Shown one piece after another: positions 23,716-35,700 of a stretch of 64,000 bases of DNA. The stretch is from Beta vulgaris subsp. vulgaris. Its lineage: Eukaryota; Streptophyta; Magnoliopsida; Caryophyllales; Amaranthaceae. Made by a program: the position numbers and the translations under genes. The stretch covers positions 45,138,173 through 45,202,172 of the forward strand of contig NC_079202.1 of assembly GCF_026745355.1 (NCBI RefSeq). The letters run 5' to 3'. The notes under the pieces are model-generated. The model was not told the origin of the DNA and ran no database searches. It worked only from the letters and a program-made list of their open reading frames with translations. Within the stretch, counting starts at the first letter, position 1. Each line of letters opens with the position of its first letter.

Positions 23716-25514
23716 TCAATCTACCCCATCAAAGTCTTTCTTCTTAGTAATCATGTCTTTTAAAAACTTAGCATAAACAGGCACTTGAGAAATAAGTTCA
23801 GTAAAAGGAATTGTTACCTCAAGGTTCTTGACCATAGTCAAGAACTTACCAAGTTGTTGATCGACCTTCGACTTCTGCATCCTATGGGGAAAAGGTAGCC
23901 TTGGTGTAATAGGCGTTTCAGAAACCTTTTCCCTCCGCTTTCCTGTCTGATCTTCCTTAGCTAGTTCGACCTCAGACATCGAACTCTTCTCGCTTCTTCC
24001 TCTACCACCTCTTTCTCCTTGCTAGGAGCATCATCATCAATGGGCATGGGAGGAGCATCATAAACAGTGCCGCTACGAAGTGTAACGGCATTGACAGTCT
24101 CCTTTGGGATGGGTTGCCCGGCAGATGACCTGGTTGCCTCCGTGCATTATTTTCGCCACCTGAGCAAGTTGAGTCTCCAAATGTTTGGTGTGTTCTTCAC
24201 TCCTTGATGCTCTCCTCATGATTTTTCTGCATAGAAACCATCATTTTCATTAGATCAGACATAGTAGGCTCTTGAGAGACTGTATGAGAGTTTGCTGCTG
24301 ATAGCCTTGGTGTGAAGGCCTATTGAAACCAGGAGGGGGTTTTGAGGAGCCCCTTGATAATATGGTTGTCTAGCAGCATGTTGGTTGTGGGATGTGGTGT
24401 GGTAGGAAGATTGTGGTGGAGGTTGAGGATTTTGAACATTGTTGTTCTTGTAGGAAAAATTAGGATGTCTCTCCAACCTGGGTGTGTGTTAGAGTATGGG
24501 TTGTGTGGAGGTCTTTGCTGAAAAACATTTGCATGCGCCATTTGATTCGGATCAGGTTGATTGTAGCAACAATCATGACCAAAGTGGCCTTGAACACCAC
24601 ACACTTCACAAAAGGAAGAATAATAGGAGCCATGAAGACATTGCATTAATGCTCATAGGAGGAATACTAGACTGCAAAGATTTCAGTGAGTCCATCTTCA
24701 TGCTCAACTGGGCTACTTGTGAGGACAACAAAGCATATGCATAACATCCAACTTTTTCTTTGTAATAGTCCTGGAAGAACTATGATCATTCTCTGCTAAG
24801 TTGGCCAGAAAATTATACCCTTCATCCACCTCCTTATCTAAGAAGACTCCCCCTGCAGATGAATCAATTGTAGAATGCTTGGGTGATGAACCACTTATCC
24901 AGATTGTGGTGTGGGCATTCTCTCTGCAGATCCTTGAATCTATTCCATGCTTCCTTCAGTGTTTCATCGGGTTCTTGTTGGAAGGTGGCAAGCTTGTGTC
25001 TTATTTCTGCAGTTTTGGTGGGAGGGTAGTACTCTTTCAGGAATGCTTCAGATATAGCACTCCACTCAGTTTCATTAACATCTTCAGCCACTTCTGTGCC
25101 TTGTCCTTTAGTGAAAATTCAAAGACCATGACCTTCAACTGATCAGGAGTGACCCCTTGGTGCTTAACGGTACGACAAGTGTTGAAACCGTTGTAGATGA
25201 TTTGCAGGGTCTTCAGATGGATGCCACCAAACTGATTCTGCTGGATCATATTGATGAGGCCAGGCTTGATTTCGAAGTTGACTGCTTGTATATCAGGCAT
25301 AGTAGGGCCTGTGGGAACATTGCCAGGAGAAGGTACCCCATAAGACTTTCAGTGACTTAGGAGGCATGATTGATTCTGTTGGTTCTTCCGTGGTTTTTTC
25401 CTGATTAGCAGACTGCTTTTTCTTCTTTTGTGTCTTCTTGAGCTGCCGGATAGTTTTCTCAAGATCAGGATCAGTCGCAACTGGAGAACCTGTTCTTTTA
25501 GACCTGGGCATAAA
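23716..25514 (-). pseudogene. Gypsy gag, broken into several frames
   Basis: From right to left: an N-terminal lysine-rich start (MPRSKRTGSPVATD, near 25514); the gag core at 25300-25037 (INMIQQNQFGGIHLKTLQII); WSAISEAFLKEYYPP and TFQQEPDETLKEAWNRFKDL at 25091-24864; then a CCHC zinc knuckle CEVCGVQGHFGHDC at about 24620-24570. A final acidic/basic linker lies at 23979-23716. The zinc knuckle ligands are intact, but multiple frameshifts make it non-functional. Confidence 0.85.
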
Positions 25515-25624
25515 AGAAACAAAGAAAAATGTGCAGTGAGATGGCCTCAATTGGAACTTGAAGTTCCAATGAGACAGCAGAAATAGTCAAATAATTAATC
25601 AGAAAGCTATAGAAACTAGCCGTC

Positions 25625-25642
25625 TCCCCGGCAACGGCGCCA
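25625..25642 (-). other. Primer-binding site (tRNA-Asp) of the gypsy element
   Basis: On the element strand it reads TGGCGCCGTTGCCGGGGA, the complement of the 3' end of plant tRNA-Asp including CCA. It lies six bases inside the LTR edge at 25649. Confidence 0.85.
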
Positions 25643-25648
25643 AAAACT

Positions 25649-26109
25649 TGATGTGTTTTAAAATATACCGCAAGTGCACGGTGTCTGTTTAGCAGAAACT
25701 GGCAAATACGGGTCGATCCACAGGGAGAGGAGTTCTACAGATTTATGTTCAATTATCTAAATATATACTTCCAGAGAGGAAATGATTGAGTAATTAATAA
25801 CAAACTAATAAACTAGAACGCAGAAAAATGGGAATTTATCAAATAATTAAAAGCCTAGGGCAATCGATCGGTCCACCATGCTTATACCAGTTTAATCAAT
25901 ATAATATAGTTCAACAACACTTGGATTGAGGTTCGAAAAATGAAGTATTTCGTAATCCTTGGTCAGGCATTAACAACTCCTAGATTAACATATGCCAGTA
26001 CGGTCGCTCAACATAACCAAATCTACCTATTGTAATAAGCCTCTAATGAATATGATCTTTCGATTCTAATTCTTATTAGCTAAACATAACTCATGATATT
26101 TGTTTTTTT
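25649..26109 (-). repeat. Partial gypsy 5' LTR
   Basis: It begins TGATGTGTTTT on plus next to the primer-binding site and runs to about 26109, where copia leader sequence resumes. It shares no obvious overlap with the 19471-20477 segment; the two look like complementary pieces of one LTR of about 1.5 kb. Confidence 0.65.
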
Positions 26110-26142
26110 TTTCTCTTTAGTAAAACCTAAGTTCTGATACCA

Positions 26143-26295
26143 TGTACAAGTGTGGGAAATAATTGTGTTAACCTGTTGTAGGTTAACCTGACATTCAATA
26201 TATATAGTGTTTATAATACAGACCTATAACTATAAAAGTATCATTCTACCCTTTACAATGTAATATTATCCCTTTACATATAATATTATCCAACA
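26143..26295 (-). repeat. Copia 5' LTR
   Basis: The 153-bp partner of the LTR at 15474-15626, with intact TG...CA ends. It directly follows the initiator-tRNA-Met primer-binding site (26131-26142) and precedes the TGGTC duplication. Confidence 0.92.
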
Positions 26296-27188
26296 TGGTC
26301 CACCATTACACTATTAATTCAATTTTACTCTCTTTCTCTCTCCTACTTTAACCCCTTTTTATTTGTTTATTTATCTTAACCCCCTTTCTCTCTCCTACTT
26401 TACCCACCCCACCCCACACCCCACACCCCACACAAATGGATCTTTTTTGGTATCTGTAGGAACAGTAACAAGGAAGATCTTTAGGAAACGGAGGGAGTAA
26501 TTGGGTATAATTGCATATAGAAAAAAAAATAATAGTGAAATTAATAAATTAAAAATATTTTCTTTTCTACATTATTATTTTTCTCTTGTTTGCATTCTAA
26601 TTAACATTCGAGAGCAACCTTTCAAAAAAACATTCAAAAACAATGACATTTGTATGCAATATGTATTGAAATTTATTTCAATATTTTTGTGGAATATTTC
26701 TAAGATAGATACAATATTTTAATTAAACTATACACTTCGGAGTAACAACTTTAGGGACAATAATACATTAAATATTATAAAAAATATTAAATACATTTGC
26801 ACTTAAACTATGATGAGTGAAATAATATTTTTTATTCTCCTCTTGTATTAATTAGAATGGAAAGAATATATGGTAAAATAATGAGCGATAGTTGGGTAAC
26901 TAAATGTGTGGGAAAGAAGAACAAAATTTAACAAAAATGAGAAAGCATAGAAAAATAGGTTTTTAAAATTTTGGCCCAACGTTGCAAGAGCTCAATTTTT
27001 TTAATAAACTGTCGCAATAGTTAACTTTTTTTTATCAATTTGTCACCCGAATTTAAGTTTATTTACCAATTTGTCATCCGAAGTTAAGTTTATTTACCAA
27101 ATTGTCACCGAAGCTAACCTTTTTTTTACCAAATTGTCATTATGTGCCAAATTTCTTTTACCAAATTGGTCAATTGGCCCCATATAAC

Positions 27189-27461
27189 AAATTAACAATT
27201 GCAATGTATTAACAACATCTCAAAATGCTTCATTCAATTATAATGTGCAAAAGTGTGCTTAATATTAATTGTTAAATTGATCAAGTATGCTAAAAAAGAG
27301 GGGGGGTGTTACATGACTTACATCATCAAATAAAAATTTAAGTACAAAAATTAATTTTTATGTTATTTCCTCCTTTTTTTTTTAGTAAGTGACACAAAGT
27401 GGTGAAATACCGAAGAGTCTAGAAAGAAAAATAATATTGGAATCACTTTAAAGTTCTTAAT
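27189..27461. other. Gene-free spacer between two transposons
   Basis: AT-rich sequence between the Mutator-like element's target duplication and the Harbinger element. No feature recognised. Confidence 0.6.
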
Positions 27462-29051
27462 ATTGGCTCTGTTTGGGGAGGTATTTTAGGTGCCTAAAAT
27501 GATAAGTTCTTAAAACTTTTAGGTGCTAAAATGAATTAGGTGTGTTTGGGAAATACCTAAAATAAAATTTCAGTTCCTAAAATGACTGATTTTGACAAGG
27601 TAAAAAATATAACGTTTGAAAATCAGGTACCTAAAATCAGGTACCTAAAATCTTGGAATATAACGTTAAATTACAGAATATTACGGCTCACACCAAAATT
27701 CTCTCTCATTCTCTCTCGTCTTCTCTACAGCGGATTATTGGCTTCAATCTTGTACTGCGTTGCTTCTCAATTTCTGCATCAGGTATCATCCAATTCATCT
27801 CCTTGGAATATTTATATGAATTTTGTTCCAATTTTATGCAAATCTCGCTGTTTTTCTCTGGTTTTTTTTTGAATGATTTTGGTTTATTTTCTCTTGTAAT
27901 TCATGTATTTGATGTAAAGAGGAGAAAACATTCAATTGAAATTTGGAGGAGTAGCGACGAACCTTGGTGAGGGTGAAATTAGGGAAAATAAGCTTAGGTT
28001 ATGTTTGGAATCATGTATTTCATATGAAATGCATCATTTCAATTTCAGATTTTGAAATGCTTACATTGAAATCCAAATATGTTGTTTGGCAAATATCGGA
28101 ATTTCAAATGATGGAATTTAATACTTTAACCATATGACATTGAATAACTAATAAGTACTTAAGTAGTAAAACAATTACATGAATACCAAAAAAAAAAAAA
28201 AAAAACGAGCATGAAGAATCCAAATTTTCCAATAGATTTATCATTTATCACTCATTCAACTTACAATTTGATTTCGAACGATGTTGAAAGAAACACCAGT
28301 AAAAAGCATGAGATTGATAGCATGAGATTCCAGCAGTAATGGTGGCTAAAAATTGCAAAGTAATAAAACGAGAAGAGAGAGAAAATTGATGAATGATGTT
28401 TGAGATGGTGAAGGTGAGGCTTTGTCTATCATTTCAAATGCTCTACATTATTATGGTTTGAATGAGTGCCTATGTTATGACTAATTCTTGTGGTTCTTAG
28501 CAAGTGTAACATTTGATTTTTAACCTTTACTATATTTTTTTGTTACTTATATGGATTAAGGTTTTGTCAAAATTGTCTTTTAGCATCTATTTTTTAAAAA
28601 TATTAATTGTTCATAGTTTCAATAATACACGGTTAATGATCTAAATATATATATGCATTAGAGTATACGAGAAAGACTAGTGTTACATTAGTAAGAAAAA
28701 TTAGGGAGTAATAGAGTTTGTTAAAAATTACTTCATATTATTTTTTTCCTTCCAGAAACTCTAGAAGAGAAAGTGTATTATGGAGTAGGAGTGTAGTGTA
28801 GGTAGCCGACGTCCCGAATCAGGGTAGGGGGAAAGAATCTCTTGAGTTTATATTTGCCAGCTAATTGAATCAATCTAGGACAACTCACGCATTCCTCTTG
28901 ACTTCCAATGTATATTAGCATTATGCATATAATACAATGTTTTGTGGTTTGTGAATTGTGATGCTTGTAACCTGGGAACTTTACATGCAATTGTCTTTAC
29001 TTTGGAAGATTTGAATTTTTATTTTTGGTTCTTAGTTTTTTTTTTATATAG

Positions 29052-30279
29052 ATGACACCAACAAATGATAAAAAAGAGGGGAATTTCATATGGACAGATG
29101 ATGACATGATAACTTTTTGTGACATTTTGATCGCCTCAACGGATGAAAAAGTAAAAGGACGTGCAATAAAGTGGGTATTAGTTCAGGATGAGTTTGAGAA
29201 AAGAACTAAACGGAAATGTCCAATAAAAAGTATGAAGAATAAGTATGATTGGATGAGGAGAGATTGGCAGCTTTGGAAATTCTTAAAAACAGGGGAAATG
29301 GGCTTGGGTGGGACCCTACTACAGGAAAGATCAAAGCTTCAATTGAATGGTGGGAAAAGAAAATTATGGTGAGTATCATATTACTACATCATATTAATTT
29401 TTTGAATAAATTTATTTTGTATAAGTTAAATTTATAATACTACCTTTGCATTTTGTAGGAGAAACCTGAAATAAAAAAGTTTCGAAATAAAGGAATAGCT
29501 CCCGAGATAGAAGATTTATGGAATAGGTTGTATCAAGATGGATATGCTACTGGTGAACATGTTGTGTCAACAAGTATTGACCCGTCGAGTGTGATTGTGG
29601 TTAATGTAGAAGATGAAAGAAGTGGTCAGGATAATGATGAGGGTGTTAATGAAATGATAAGAGCACTCAGGATGGTATTTACCCTGAATATTATCCTGAC
29701 TTAGATAATGTGGATAGTCAAGGGCCAAATTTTTATAGCAATTTACTAAAAGATGTCTCATCCCAAGTACCTAGTTTTTCTGTCAGTGGTGATTGGGGTA
29801 CGCAAGCATCTGATTTAGGTGTTAGTGGTAGTTCCAACACTCACATTCCAAATGCTGATTGTCAGGATACTACTACAGGAAGTGAGCCCTCCAACCTAAA
29901 GGGTAAAAATGGTACTAGATGCTCTAAGCAACCTCAAAAATGCGGTACAAGAACTACAAAACCCATACCAATGAAACGTAAGGGAAGACAATCTAGTGGA
30001 TCGGCTATGTTATCTAGTCACATTAACACTATGGTAAACACTTGTAGTCGAGCATTGGAATTAATGGAGTCAGATGCTGATCATCTTGGTAGTGTAAATG
30101 CACAACGCACTTATAATGATACTAGTATTGCTACAGCAATGACTATTATTAATGACATGTGTGCTTCTGAATGTGGCCTTATAAAAAATAGTGAGTTATG
30201 GTGTTATTTAGTTCGTTTGATTGAGGACGGTGCGAGAAGAGAAATTTTCATAAAATGGATGACGATGAATCAAGGATGA
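29052..30279 (+). pseudogene. Harbinger ORF1: Myb/SANT-like DNA-binding protein
   Basis: Begins at ATG 29052 (MTPTNDKKEGNFIWTDDDM), just after an acceptor-like TTTATATAG. The Myb/SANT-like domain covers the first ~100 residues (FEKRTKRKCPIKSMKNKYD). Near 29310 a single-base loss shifts the frame before the conserved WDPTTGKIKAS segment. An intron about 29371-29459 then leads to EKPEIKKFRNKGIAPE. A second frame change near 29650 leads into the frame that ends at 30279 (ELWCYLVRLIEDGARREIF). In this family ORF1 works with the transposase in DNA binding and transposition. With two frame breaks this copy should be dead unless they are assembly errors. Confidence 0.8.
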
Positions 30280-30537
30280 CTTGGTTGGGTTACATGCATA
30301 CTCAAGGCATATGAATGGTTTTCTGTTAGACTCATTTAGTTGCTTTTATGTTTTAGTTTCATTTCGAGATTAATAAATTAATGTAGTCAATATGACTGGT
30401 AGTTTGTATTAAATATTTTTTTTATTAGCGAATGTGAATGACAAAAATTGAATTATGTTTTTGTGTGTTATAAAATTATATTTAAGTTTGATTAAATTTT
30501 TGCAGTTTTATTATTATATGGTAACTAGGTATACACG

Positions 30538-31950
30538 ATGGACATTGAAAGGAGAAAGAAGAAACGACAAAAATTATTTTGGGTGCTCATGACATGTAAT
30601 ACATGTGCTATAGCAACATATTTTTGTAAGTATATCTACAAAGAACCATGCATGACTTCCAACCAAACAGGAGAAGACTGGATGAATGATGTTTGAAACG
30701 GACATTACATACGATGCATCAATGCTTTTAGGATGGAGTCAAGTGTGTTTAGACAATTATGTGAAGAACTACATCTTACATATGGACTGGAACCGAGTAA
30801 GAAAATGACTGTTGTTGAAAAAGTCGGTATATTTATCTACACTCTTGCATTGGGTATATCTAATAGAGAGGTAGCAGAACGATTTCAACGTTCTGGTGAG
30901 ACTATTAGAGAGCATTTCATGAAGTTCTAGAAGCAATTAGTGGCCGAAGTAGGGCTTATATGGGTCTTGCACGTGATATAATAAAACCAAAGGATAGAAG
31001 CTTTTCAGATATACCATCCCAAATTGAACATGACTCAAGATACATGCCATATTTTAAGGTATGACTTCATAAACTCATATTGAGATTTTATAATTATACA
31101 ATGTAATTATATATTGGCATAATATTACACCCTTTATCATAATCACTTAAGCTTATTTATCTTTCATTATTTCTAAATATAATAGGATGCTATTGGGTGC
31201 ATTGATGGCACTCATATTGATGCATGCATTCCTGAAGCAGAGCAACTGCGTTATAGAGGAAGGAAAGGGATCCCTACTTTCAATGTCATGGCTACATGTG
31301 ATTTTGATATGTGTTTCACTTTCATTTCTGTTGGATGGGAAGGATCTGCTCATGACACTCGTATTTTTCTTCATGCACTTCACACACCAGAATTAAACTT
31401 TCCAAAACCACCTGAAGGTATATAGGATTTTTTTTTTATAATTATTACTTGAAGTTATATATTTTTTAACCCATTGTTTTATTAATCTATTACAGGTAAG
31501 TATTATTTGGTTGATAAGGGATATCCAGATAGAAAAGGCTATTTGGTACCATATCCAAAGACAAGGTATCATAAGGATGAATATCAACATGAGCCACCAA
31601 CTAATGAAAAAGAAGCTTTCAACCGCTCTCATTCTTCCCTTCGAAGTTGTATCGAGAGATCATTTGGAGTTTTGAAAAAAAGATGGAAAATATTACGGCA
31701 AATGCCACAGTTCAGTATCAATACTCAAATTGATGTCATAATGGCCACCTTTGCCTTACACAACTACATACGAAAAAGTTCAACAAATGACCTTATGTTT
31801 AGTATGCTCGACAATAATCCGGATTATATGCCAAATGAAGAAATCCCGGACGTTGCTGATTACAGAAGTAGCGAAACATCAAGAGAGACTTCTAAAGAGA
31901 TGGATTTGGTTCGTGACGGTATTGCTAATCAAATATGGAGTAGAAAATAA
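30538..31950 (+). pseudogene. Harbinger ORF2: DDE_Tnp_4 transposase
   Basis: Three exons: about 30538-31059, 31186-31417 and 31496-31950, GT-AG bounded. The N-terminal helix-turn-helix-like part has MTVVEKVGIFIYTLALG and NREVAERFQRS. The catalytic triad is visible: Asp in GCIDGTHID, Asp in GSAHDTRIF, and Glu in CIERSFGVLKKRW. Two lesions are seen: an in-frame TGA at 30694-30696 and a one-base loss near 30922, where HFMKF should continue as HEVLEAISGRSRAYMG. Everything downstream is open to the stop at 31950, so inactivation is recent. Confidence 0.9.
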
Positions 31951-32157
31951 TCTGTTATTATATTTTACAAGTATCGTATTTTTTTGTATTATGACGATTT
32001 CTACGCATAATATGATAGTATAAATTTAGAGAAATGTGTTGCATAATTGCTTATATGGAGAATTAGCGAAATATTTTTTGTTCAAGTGAGTTACGATTTC
32101 AAATGTTTATATTGTTTTTTATTATTCAATTACATTGAAATAAATTAGTGTTGAACG

Positions 32158-32213
<56 letters not shown>

Positions 32214-32737
32214 AAGAATTACAAAATCTAAATAATGAATCAACTTATGCAACTAGTTCTGCCAAACAGTTAAACTAATCAGCTACCTTATCAGTTTCAG
32301 CACCTTATCAGTTTCAGTTGTACCTTATCAGTTTCAGCTACCTTATCAGTTTCAGCTACATTTCAGGTAGTATTGCCAAACAGAGCCATTTACTATGTAT
32401 TATCAATGACATCACACTCTCCCCTATTTCTAAAAAAAAACATAAAAAAAAGTATAATAATCACTGTGCGATAAAAAAAAAAAACAATGAGTGGAGATTA
32501 TGATTTACAATAACCAAAATGGTAATGAAGTTTAGTTGCTTCAAATCATATCCTTAAACTGCCATCTCTTACCATCTACTCTAAAAAAGAAAGAAAAACT
32601 GCCATCTGGATTCTAATTTCTAGCCCATCACTTTCAAATTTCAGCTATCAATTATCAAATTTCATTTGCTTTCGACTTCATCTTGGATCTCAGATCAAAA
32701 ATATTTTGTCTCTCCACCCAATCAAAGTTAGTACCAA

Positions 32738-35700
32738 ATGCGAATTCCAAGATTAGGTTTATGTTCTTGGGTCAACAACAAGATCGTCGAACCTCTTCTC
32801 CAAATTCTACGGAGGTACTTTTTTTCCTCTCAAAATTTGGACCCTTTACATCGATTTTCGTTGAATTATTTTCATTTTTAAACTTGGGCATCATTTTATA
32901 TATTATCAATTATTTTGAGCTCAATTTTCTAAGCTTCAATTTGATTATAATTTTGTTTTCCAAGAGTAAAATATAGTTGTATGTGGGTTTACTAAACATT
33001 TTTGAGATGGGTTCATATCATAGTGAAATATAATTAATGTTTGTTTTATTAAATTGGTTTTTGCAGGGGTGCAGAACCTAAGTTATTGGCATTTTCATCA
33101 GCTCTTGGGTTTACATTTGGTATATTTCCAATATGTGGTATGTTGTCTCTTTTCTTCATCTTTTTTGTTTGAGGTTTTATTTTTGATTAGAAGTTTTGGA
33201 TTCATTGTTGATGTGAATTTGTGATAAAGTAAAGTATTGGGTATGTCAATTGTCAAATTTAAGCTCTTTTTGCTGCTTCCCTGAGCTGTATACTTTAGTT
33301 TTTGAATTGCAAAAATGTATCACAGTACTTCTATTAGCTGCTTGGAGAGTAAGGTTTTGATAGGGTAGTAGTAGTACTTTTCTTACTCCTTCCGTTCAAT
33401 TCTATTTGTCGAAATTTCCAACTTTGGACGTCTCTTTTGTTTTTTTTTCAAGATTTTAACGATCATGAAGATCATTTGATATATATCCAGAAAGTTAATT
33501 GATTGAGAATGAGAGCAAAAGTGGGAGGGAGTCAGCATGAATAATGTTAGCTTAATTGTTTTCTTTTGCTTTATTATGTTTTGATGTTAAATTTCAGATT
33601 AAAGATTTAGATTTGTTGGGCTCTTGTTCGCTTCCACTCTTGAGTTCTTGTCCCCCTTTGTTCAACTCACAACAACTCTAATGTCAACATTAAGAATTGG
33701 ACAGAAGTACAGAACTATGTATTGTTTTTGCCTTTTTTTTGCTTAAAATGTGACAAGTGAGTGGTTTTAAAAAAACCCTTACAGTTTATGGTGTTTCGTG
33801 TCAAAAATTCATTGTATTGTTGAAGACTATTGTCATGTATGGAGTAGAATGCTTTTGCTTAATAAGTCTTGCTTTGAGCATGAGTTGGATAACTGATCTA
33901 AACTAATATTTGTTTGTGAATATCAAGGCTAATTTAACCTTCAACAGGGGTCACCGTTCTTCTATGTGGAATGGCTATTCCTTTGTTGGGATCACGTTGC
34001 CATCCTCCGAGTGTGTTGCTGGCTAATTTTGTGGCTACTCCCGTTGAGTTGAGGTAACCTTGCTTTTATCCTGTGGAGATTGAGAACTAATTACATGTAT
34101 TATTGACTGCAGCTACTGTTGCACATTTTTTGATTTTATTTGTATTCTTGACTTTCTGTTCTATTAAATTATATTTTGTATGCATTGTAGTTTGGTTGTA
34201 CCCTTCCTACGTCTAGGTGAAACTATATGTGGTGGCCCCCGATTTCCATTAACACCTGATGCGTTAAAGAAGGTCCTGACTGGCCAAGCTTCAATTGAAG
34301 TTCTTCTAAGCATTGGTCATGCGGTATGAATTCAAACCTGTTATATATCCTCCAGCCTAAACATGTTTGCTCCCTCTAACACTTTAAGTGAGTGTGTGTA
34401 CATATTTAAATACCCAAATTAAATTGCTTTAATGAGGCTCCGACTGAGGTTGATTCGGAAGGAAGAGGGGGGTGGGGATTGAGGAGCCAACCTTATCAAC
34501 ATAATTGCAAAGACGGTCTTTTCTTTTGCAATAATAGTTGCAACATGATGTTTTAGAAGATCGAGAGACAAGAGGCAAGTTGGTAACCTCTTTCTTCACA
34601 GCAGATACCAATAAAGGATAATTTTGAGAGACATGATTTTGTCTACTATAAGCTAAAGTGAAAATTTTACAAGCATATATGTGGTTTGCTTTTAAATTAT
34701 CTAAACAAATAGTGTAAAGGATACATATCTACACCCTCTTTGAGGCCCATGCAACCTAATAGGATCTGCGAAAGGTGGAATAGAGCTTCTGCAATCATGT
34801 TGAGATTATTAAATCCATGAATGCCTCTTTAAGTACCCTTCTATTGCTTAAAATGATGACTATGTGATCACTTTAATACTGCTCCTTCCTTCCCTAAATA
34901 TTAGGCTACATTTGTTAGGGTTCATTTTTTAAAATTCAGTTAGAGAACCATAAGTATCCTTCATTTTGTGAAGTTATATATATCGGCTGTATCAATGTAG
35001 TATTCCTTTGGAATTCTTCATTTATCATTAAGGGTATTATAATAAAGTTTAAAGTACAGCTTGACATATTTAGAAAGTGGCCTATTGGGATAATCTTGAA
35101 TACATTGTGGTCTATCTTATGGGACAGAAGGGATTATATTATCTTTTGAATGACTGTCCTACTTTTTTTAATTATTTTGGTAAGTTTCAAATGGTGGTAA
35201 TTGTAATGAATATATAAGTAATTGGGAAGAAAGCTCCATGCCATTGTGCATGATATGCTTGTCCATCTCTAATTGCCTATATCACTCAAAAATATTCATC
35301 ATCGTTCATTGTGGTATTGAGTGGTAATGGAAATATAAGTAGTAAAAAAAACACTTGTTTAAAGTTTCATTATCATAATATTTCCTTTACAAAAAAATAT
35401 ATTAATTCAATGCAATACTACCATTTATTTATGGCTACCACCGTAAATGTCAACTGTCACTTGTGTCATAATTCTCTCTTCAACTGAAAAATAAAGCTAC
35501 ATTGGGAGTTTTCACTCCAAATTTCTGTGAAAATTATACTGCGACAGTTTTTCTTAAGTGGATTTGGTTTGACCAACAAGGGGCATCCGATTATAATTTA
35601 GGGCATGCTTAGATTGAGAGTAATGCATTAAGGGTGTAATGGAGACAAAATGGAAAAAACTGAAGTTAGATTTAGGTGGTGTCATAAGAGATGATATAGA

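Larger units (their letters stand above)
19471..26109 (-). mobile_element. Gag-protease-only Ty3/gypsy element inside the copia
   Basis: Minus orientation. The primer-binding site at 25625-25642 is complementary to plant tRNA-Asp (TGGCGCCGTTGCCGGGGA on the element strand), as in Athila/Tat-like gypsy elements. A purine tract (complement of AACTCCCCCAAGTT, 20478-20491) adjoins the 3' LTR. Gag fragments lie at 25510-24260 and a retropepsin at 23632-23132. No reverse transcriptase, RNase H or integrase is present between the protease and the purine tract. The layout resembles TR-GAG non-autonomous elements. Both LTRs are partial: 25649-about 26109 keeps one part, about 19471-20477 the other. Boundaries with copia are approximate. 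Confidence 0.8.
15474..26295 (-). mobile_element. Ty1/copia retrotransposon, minus orientation, interrupted
   Basis: Two 153-bp LTRs (15474-15626 and 26143-26295) differ at about 6 sites. A perfect 5-bp duplication TGGTC (15469-15473, 26296-26300) flanks the element. The primer-binding site GTTCTGATACCA on plus (26131-26142) is complementary to initiator tRNA-Met. Coding order from right to left is gag C-terminus (19470-18943), zinc knuckle and protease (19039-18545, DSGAASHM), integrase and reverse transcriptase (to 16266), then RNase H (16269-15634). The gag N-terminal region is missing and replaced by gypsy sequence at about 19471-26109. LTR identity of about 96% suggests moderate age. Confidence 0.92.
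15341..26497. mobile_element. Stowaway MITE split by a copia element
   Basis: TA duplications (15339-15340, 26498-26499) flank inverted ends CTCCCTCCGTTTCCTAAAGA and TCTTTAGGAAACGGAGGGAG. Without the copia insertion at 15474-26295 it is about 330 bp with no ORF, as expected for a Stowaway (Tc1/mariner-derived) MITE. Confidence 0.9.
14526..27179. mobile_element. Mutator-like long-TIR element hosting the main nest
   Basis: A perfect 9-bp target duplication CCATATAAC (14517-14525 and 27180-27188) flanks termini starting GGCCAATTGACCAATTTGG on both sides. The TIRs are several hundred bp long (left about 14796-15330, right about 26600-27179). Both contain direct subrepeats of about 29 bp with the core TTCGGATGACAAATTGGTAAA. 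After removing the inserted Helitron and the Stowaway with its contents, the element is about 1.2 kb with no transposase, so it is a non-autonomous foldback. 9-bp duplications with long TIRs are typical of MULEs. Confidence 0.9.
27465..32387 (+). mobile_element. Nearly complete PIF/Harbinger transposon
   Basis: The ends GGCTCTGTTTGG and CCAAACAGAGCC are inverted, flanked by ATT on both sides (27462-27464, 32388-32390), a 3-bp duplication as in PIF/Harbinger. Both subterminal regions have short repeats (CCTAAAATGATAAG-like at left; four CTTATCAGTTTCAG at right, 32286-32358), plausible transposase-binding sites. It encodes the two proteins expected: a Myb/SANT-like protein (29052-30279) and a DDE transposase (30538-31950). 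Each carries one or two disabling mutations. It is 4.9 kb, including an AT microsatellite at 32160-32210. Confidence 0.9.
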
